From CAZHFW01 sp964531675 (GTDB lineage Bacteria > Planctomycetota > Phycisphaerae > Phycisphaerales > UBA1924), in contig CAZHFW010000071.1 of NCBI GenBank assembly GCA_964531675.1, positions 1 through 8,652 on the forward strand: a stretch of 8,652 bases of DNA, given 5' to 3'. Below the pieces are notes generated by a model, which saw nothing but the letters and a program-made list of their open reading frames with translations, ran no database searches and had not been told where the DNA came from. Below, one piece after another: positions 6,108 to 8,652 of this stretch. The position numbers and the translations under genes were made by a program. Each line of letters starts with the position of its first letter. Position 1 is the first letter of the stretch.

Positions 6108-6244
6108 CTAAGTGACTCAGAATCGAGCAGTTCGGGCGAATCTTAGCGCAACGTGGGCAGGGCTCGACCTTGCCGTCTGTGCGGTCTGGGCAAAGGCGGA
6201 ATTCCCGGGGGAAGCAATGATTATTGCGTAGACCTGCAAAACCC

Positions 6245-7207
6245 TTAGCCGAGCTTCATGGCCTTGGCCATCGCGATGCCCATCTCGGCCGGGCTCAGGG
6301 AGACCTCGACCCCCGCTTCGCGGAGGGCGTTGATCTTGGCGTCGGCGGTGTCGTCGGCGCCCCCGATGATTGCCCCGGCGTGGCCCATGCGACGGCCGGG
6401 GGGAGCGGTCCGTCCGGCGATGAAGGCCGCGACGGGCTTGCGGACGTGCTTCTTGATGTAGTGGGCCGCGTCGATTTCGTCGGTGCCGCCGATCTCACCG
6501 ATCATGAGGATCGCGTGGGTGTCCGGGTCTTCCTCGAAGAGCTTGATGCAGTCGATGTGCGAGAGCCCGCGGACAGGGTCTCCGCCGATCCCGACGCACG
6601 TGCTCTGGGCCAGACCGAGCCGGCTGGTCTGCCAGACCGCCTCGTAGGTCAGCGTGCCGGAGCGGGAGACGATGCCCACGCTCTTGCCGACCTTGGACTG
6701 CGAGATGTGGGTGTTGATGTAACCGGGCATGATCCCGATCTTGCAGCCCGAGTTGGTGTAGGGATCGGAGGGAGAAGTGCCTGCGCCGGTCTTGGGACCG
6801 GGCGTGATGACGCCCGGGCAGTTGGGACCGACCAGGGTGATGTTCGCGCCGGACGCGTTCATGCGGTCCAGTTCAGCGCGGGCCTTGATCATGTCCTGCA
6901 CCGGGACGCCTTCGGTGATGCAGCAGATGAGCTTCAGGCCGGCGGCGGCGGCCTCAAGGATCGCGTCGGCCGCGAAGGGGGGCGGTACGAAGATCATGGT
7001 CGCGGTCGCGCCGGTGTCGCGGACCGCGCGGTCGACGGTGTCGTAGATCGGCAGACCGTTCTCGTCCTTGGTGCCGCCCTTGTTGGGCGTGATGCCCCCG
7101 ACCAGGCGGGTGCCGTAGTTCAGGCACCCCTTGGTGTGCTGGGCGCCGAAGGAGCCGGTGATTCCCTGACAGAGGACGCGGGTCGAGGCGTTGACGAGAA
7201 TTGCCAT
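6245..7207 (-). CDS. sucD: Succinyl-CoA ligase, alpha subunit
   Basis: Alpha subunit of the TCA-cycle enzyme that couples succinyl-CoA cleavage to ATP or GTP formation; it works with the beta subunit SucC. The 320-residue product starts AILVNASTRVLCQGITGSFG, the CoA-binding Rossmann domain, followed by VGGITPNKGGT, ITEGVPVQDM, GPNCPGVITPG, VGIVSRSGTLTYEA, TCVGIGGDPV and MIGEIGGTDE. The phosphohistidine is H276 in MGHAGAIIGG. The family is usually near 290 residues; the excess includes about 17 residues (138-154, rich in Thr, Ser, Pro and Gly) inserted between VITPG and CKIGIMPG. ATG 7207 was chosen because family similarity begins there, although no clear ribosome binding site precedes it and the frame is open to 7282. 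sucC, normally just upstream, is absent: upstream lies a 444-bp spacer and a divergent unrelated gene. Confidence 0.97.
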   Translation of the reverse strand: MAILVNASTRVLCQGITGSFGAQHTKGCLNYGTRLVGGITPNKGGTKDENGLPIYDTVDRAVRDTGATATMIFVPPPFAADAILEAAAAGLKLICCITEGVPVQDMIKARAELDRMNASGANITLVGPNCPGVITPGPKTGAGTSPSDPYTNSGCKIGIMPGYINTHISQSKVGKSVGIVSRSGTLTYEAVWQTSRLGLAQSTCVGIGGDPVRGLSHIDCIKLFEEDPDTHAILMIGEIGGTDEIDAAHYIKKHVRKPVAAFIAGRTAPPGRRMGHAGAIIGGADDTADAKINALREAGVEVSLSPAEMGIAMAKAMKLG

Positions 7208-7283
7208 AGGTTCGAGAGGGTACGTGAGCCGTGCGGCCATGACAAACCCCGACCGGCAATCGAAATTTGTTTGGGCCCGCATC

Positions 7284-7317
7284 GCGCTCGCTTCGCGGGG
7301 CGGTGCGAAGCGAGCGC
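7284..7317. repeat. Perfect 13-bp inverted repeat upstream of sucD
   Basis: GCGCTCGCTTCGC (7284-7296) and GCGAAGCGAGCGC (7305-7317) are exact reverse complements around an 8-base loop. It begins 77 bases before the sucD start. No T run follows in either direction, so it is not a typical intrinsic terminator. It may be a leader RNA hairpin for sucD or a DNA-binding site. Confidence 0.7.
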
Positions 7318-7590
7318 TCGGATCCGCTCTTCCTGTAGGGGCCGACAGGGGCGTTGCGGGCGCTGCTCCGGGTTCCCGAGCGGCAGCCGTCGGGGATGCC
7401 AGTCGATCATGCTCCGGTGCGGGGGAACTCTGGCGACGGGGATCGCCGGGCTTGGCAAGTCTGCCTCACCTCGCGGGCCCGAGGCTCCGAATTATGGGAT
7501 CTGGCAGTTGGGGTCTCGAGTTCCCACAGGGCGATTGGGCGCCAAGGCGCCGTCGGAGGGCCCGGGGATGCGGGCGGCGGTGGCGGTTTG

Positions 7591-7599
7591 TGGTATAAC
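7591..7599 (+). promoter_or_regulatory. Extended -10 promoter for the right-edge gene
   Basis: TGG directly before TATAAC gives an extended -10 (TGnTATAAC) in otherwise very GC-rich DNA, 52 bases before ATG 7652. No good -35 lies 16-18 bases upstream, as is tolerated for extended -10 promoters. Transcription would start near 7606 and give a leader of about 45 bases. Confidence 0.5.
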
Positions 7600-7613
7600 A
7601 GTTGATCGGGTAA

Positions 7614-7627
7614 GGAGTTGAGACTCC
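7614..7627 (+). promoter_or_regulatory. Small leader hairpin with a second AAGGAG
   Basis: GGAGT-TGAG-ACTCC forms a perfect 5-bp stem with a 4-base loop in the predicted leader of the gene at 7652. It buries an AAGGAG-like sequence. The usable ribosome binding site AAGGAGAGG (7633-7641) lies after it, 10-13 bases before the ATG. A regulatory role is unproven. Confidence 0.3.
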
Positions 7628-7651
7628 CGCCCAAGGAGAGGCGACACCGGC

Positions 7652-8652
7652 ATGACAAGCCTGGATGCGTTGCGACGGGCAGCGACCGCGGTCGGATTGG
7701 CCGCGGTGCTGGCGGGAGGACTGCCTCTGACGGCGGCCGGGCAGGCTCGCGCGCCGGGGCCGCGTCGTCAGGCCACGCCCGCGAGCGGAAGCACGCCCAC
7801 GCCGGTGGTGCGCTGGGTCCGATGGGATAACGGCGAAGTGGCCAGCAACCTCGAGGTCGTCTTCTCCAGACCAGACCCGAGTGTGTCGGTGGACGGAAAG
7901 ACCGTGCCTGCGGGTGTGCGTCGGTATGCCGAGCCGCGCCTGCTGCTTCCGGGGCCTACGCCGACGCCGATGCGCACCAGTCAGGTCAACGTGAGTCGGA
8001 TCTGGGCGGGGCACTGGATCGATCAGTCCGACTGCATGGTGGAGATGTGGACCACGCCCGGGAACACGCAGCAGTGGATCGCGGTCGCGGCGAGCGGTGT
8101 GTATCCGCCGGAGTCGAGCCGGACCAAGGGGCTTGGGCTGGTGAGCACCCAGAATCTGTTTCAGGGTCAGTCGCCGGACCCGTCGCCCGGGTACAAGCAC
8201 GCGCCGATGTCGTTTGTGATCGCCGACGGGTGCATTCTGGGCGCGTGTGAAGTGCGCCGCGCGGACACGAACGTGGGCGCCGCGGTCTCGCTGGCGTACT
8301 GGGATGAGAACGTTGCCTGGTCCGCGACGGACGCTCCGGACGCGGTGCACGGCGAACGGAAGTGGAAGCTGCACAGGCTCGGGCCCGAGATCCAGGTGGG
8401 AAGACATCGCGGCGAGGGCTGGATGGCCTCGGGCCCTTGGGTGCCGCCGGGAGGCGTGGACGCGGCCAGCGGCAAGATCCTGGAGTTCTTCGCGGCGTAC
8501 ACCGACTATCGCTCCAACTCGGGATCCATGGGAGGACAGCTCTTCCTGGTCCGTTGCTGGCGCAACAGTCCCGAGGCGGGCTGGAACCTGGATCCCGAGA
8601 TCTTGCTCTACGCGGACGAACCGGGCGGTCAGCTGGTTCCGATTCCCCAGCA
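7652..8652 (+). CDS. Exported protein of unknown function, 3' end outside window
   Basis: An open frame of 333 codons runs from ATG 7652 through the right edge with no stop, so the protein is incomplete. Residues 1-34 or so look like a signal peptide: MTSLDALRRA, then a hydrophobic stretch AVGLAAVLAGGLPL, then small residues TAAGQARA. A Pro/Ala/Arg-rich linker leads into a Trp- and Pro-rich secreted-type domain (IWAGHWIDQSDCMVEMW, NTQQWIAVAASGVYPPESSR, GWMASGPWVPPGG, FFAAYTDYRSN). I recognise no family or catalytic motif. A tandem PTP/TPTP element occurs near the linker and again near residue 105. The start is supported by AAGGAGAGG at 7633-7641 and by a promoter-like TATAAC at 7594-7599. Unbroken length, signal peptide and codon-like GC bias favour this strand over the long antisense frame (7466-8407), whose translation is Arg/His-rich. 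It is divergent from sucD. Confidence 0.78.
   Translation, partial: MTSLDALRRAATAVGLAAVLAGGLPLTAAGQARAPGPRRQATPASGSTPTPVVRWVRWDNGEVASNLEVVFSRPDPSVSVDGKTVPAGVRRYAEPRLLLPGPTPTPMRTSQVNVSRIWAGHWIDQSDCMVEMWTTPGNTQQWIAVAASGVYPPESSRTKGLGLVSTQNLFQGQSPDPSPGYKHAPMSFVIADGCILGACEVRRADTNVGAAVSLAYWDENVAWSATDAPDAVHGERKWKLHRLGPEIQVGRHRGEGWMASGPWVPPGGVDAASGKILEFFAAYTDYRSNSGSMGGQLFLVRCWRNSPEAGWNLDPEILLYADEPGGQLVPIPQ

Larger units (their letters stand above)
7208..7651. other. 444-bp divergent spacer between sucD and the right-edge gene
   Basis: No gene was recognised in either strand. It holds a perfect 13-bp inverted repeat (7284-7317), a 14-base GC palindrome-like element (GGCGCC-AA-GGCGCC, 7538-7551), an extended -10 promoter (7591-7599) and a leader with a small hairpin (7614-7627) before the right-edge gene. 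Short open frames here have no signal peptide, motif or good ribosome binding site. The sucD promoter must also lie here, but I could not place it. Confidence 0.6.

Noticed and set aside
6214..6227. GCAAT-GATT-ATTGC hairpin after sucD as a terminator
   Set aside because: The stem is only 5 bp and AT-rich, and the minus strand continues with TTCCCCC, not a T run.
6224..7621. 465-residue open frame on the plus strand opposite sucD
   Set aside because: It is antisense to sucD, runs on into the spacer, and its composition (Asp/Gly/Val/Arg-rich) is that of a mirror frame.
7466..8407. 313-residue open frame on the minus strand near the right edge
   Set aside because: Its Arg/His-rich translation has no signal or domain. 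The plus-strand frame from 7652 has a signal peptide, promoter and ribosome binding site.

Overview
The window is GC-rich, densely coding bacterial DNA of chromosomal character. Two secreted proteins carry an N-terminal signal peptide and end in a P-T/A-P-G motif, a short hydrophobic helix and four arginines. This is the PEP-CTERM-like tail common in Planctomycetota, especially Phycisphaerae. With an outer-membrane lipid A deacylase-like protein and generally weak Shine-Dalgarno signals, a Phycisphaerae-like planctomycete is the best guess. That assignment is an inference; no rRNA or other marker gene is present.

Left part (1-3673): two paralogous PEP-CTERM-like genes lie in tandem on the minus strand (51-734 and 1119-1805), about 66% identical by hand count. 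The second is divergent from gpmI (1970-3673, plus strand), the cofactor-independent phosphoglycerate mutase of glycolysis. The spacer upstream of the first paralogue holds a relic of the gpmI 5' end (896-949). The duplicated unit was therefore PEP-CTERM gene + upstream region + first codons of gpmI, and the copy next to intact gpmI occupies the ancestral place. A strong hairpin terminator (1037-1066) ends the second paralogue.

Middle (3679-5980): a small SlyX-like coiled-coil gene (minus) ends 5 bp from gpmI and starts 33 bp from a divergent PagL-like outer-membrane acyloxyacyl hydrolase gene (3964-4617, plus). Next is a minus-strand pair, an Hpt phosphotransfer protein (5639-5980) followed by a REC-GGDEF diguanylate cyclase (4639-5592). 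These probably form one operon carrying a phosphorelay into cyclic-di-GMP synthesis; no histidine kinase is in the window.

Right part (6245-8652): a solitary sucD (minus), the succinyl-CoA ligase alpha subunit, has no sucC beside it. A 444-bp spacer follows, with a perfect 13-bp inverted repeat and a likely extended -10 promoter. Then comes the 5' part of an unrecognised exported protein (7652 to the right edge, plus strand), open for 333 codons.

No CRISPR array, insertion sequence, RNA gene, phage gene or obvious defence system was seen. The most informative observation is the tandem duplication with its gpmI stub. The other genes are mostly housekeeping or signalling genes.
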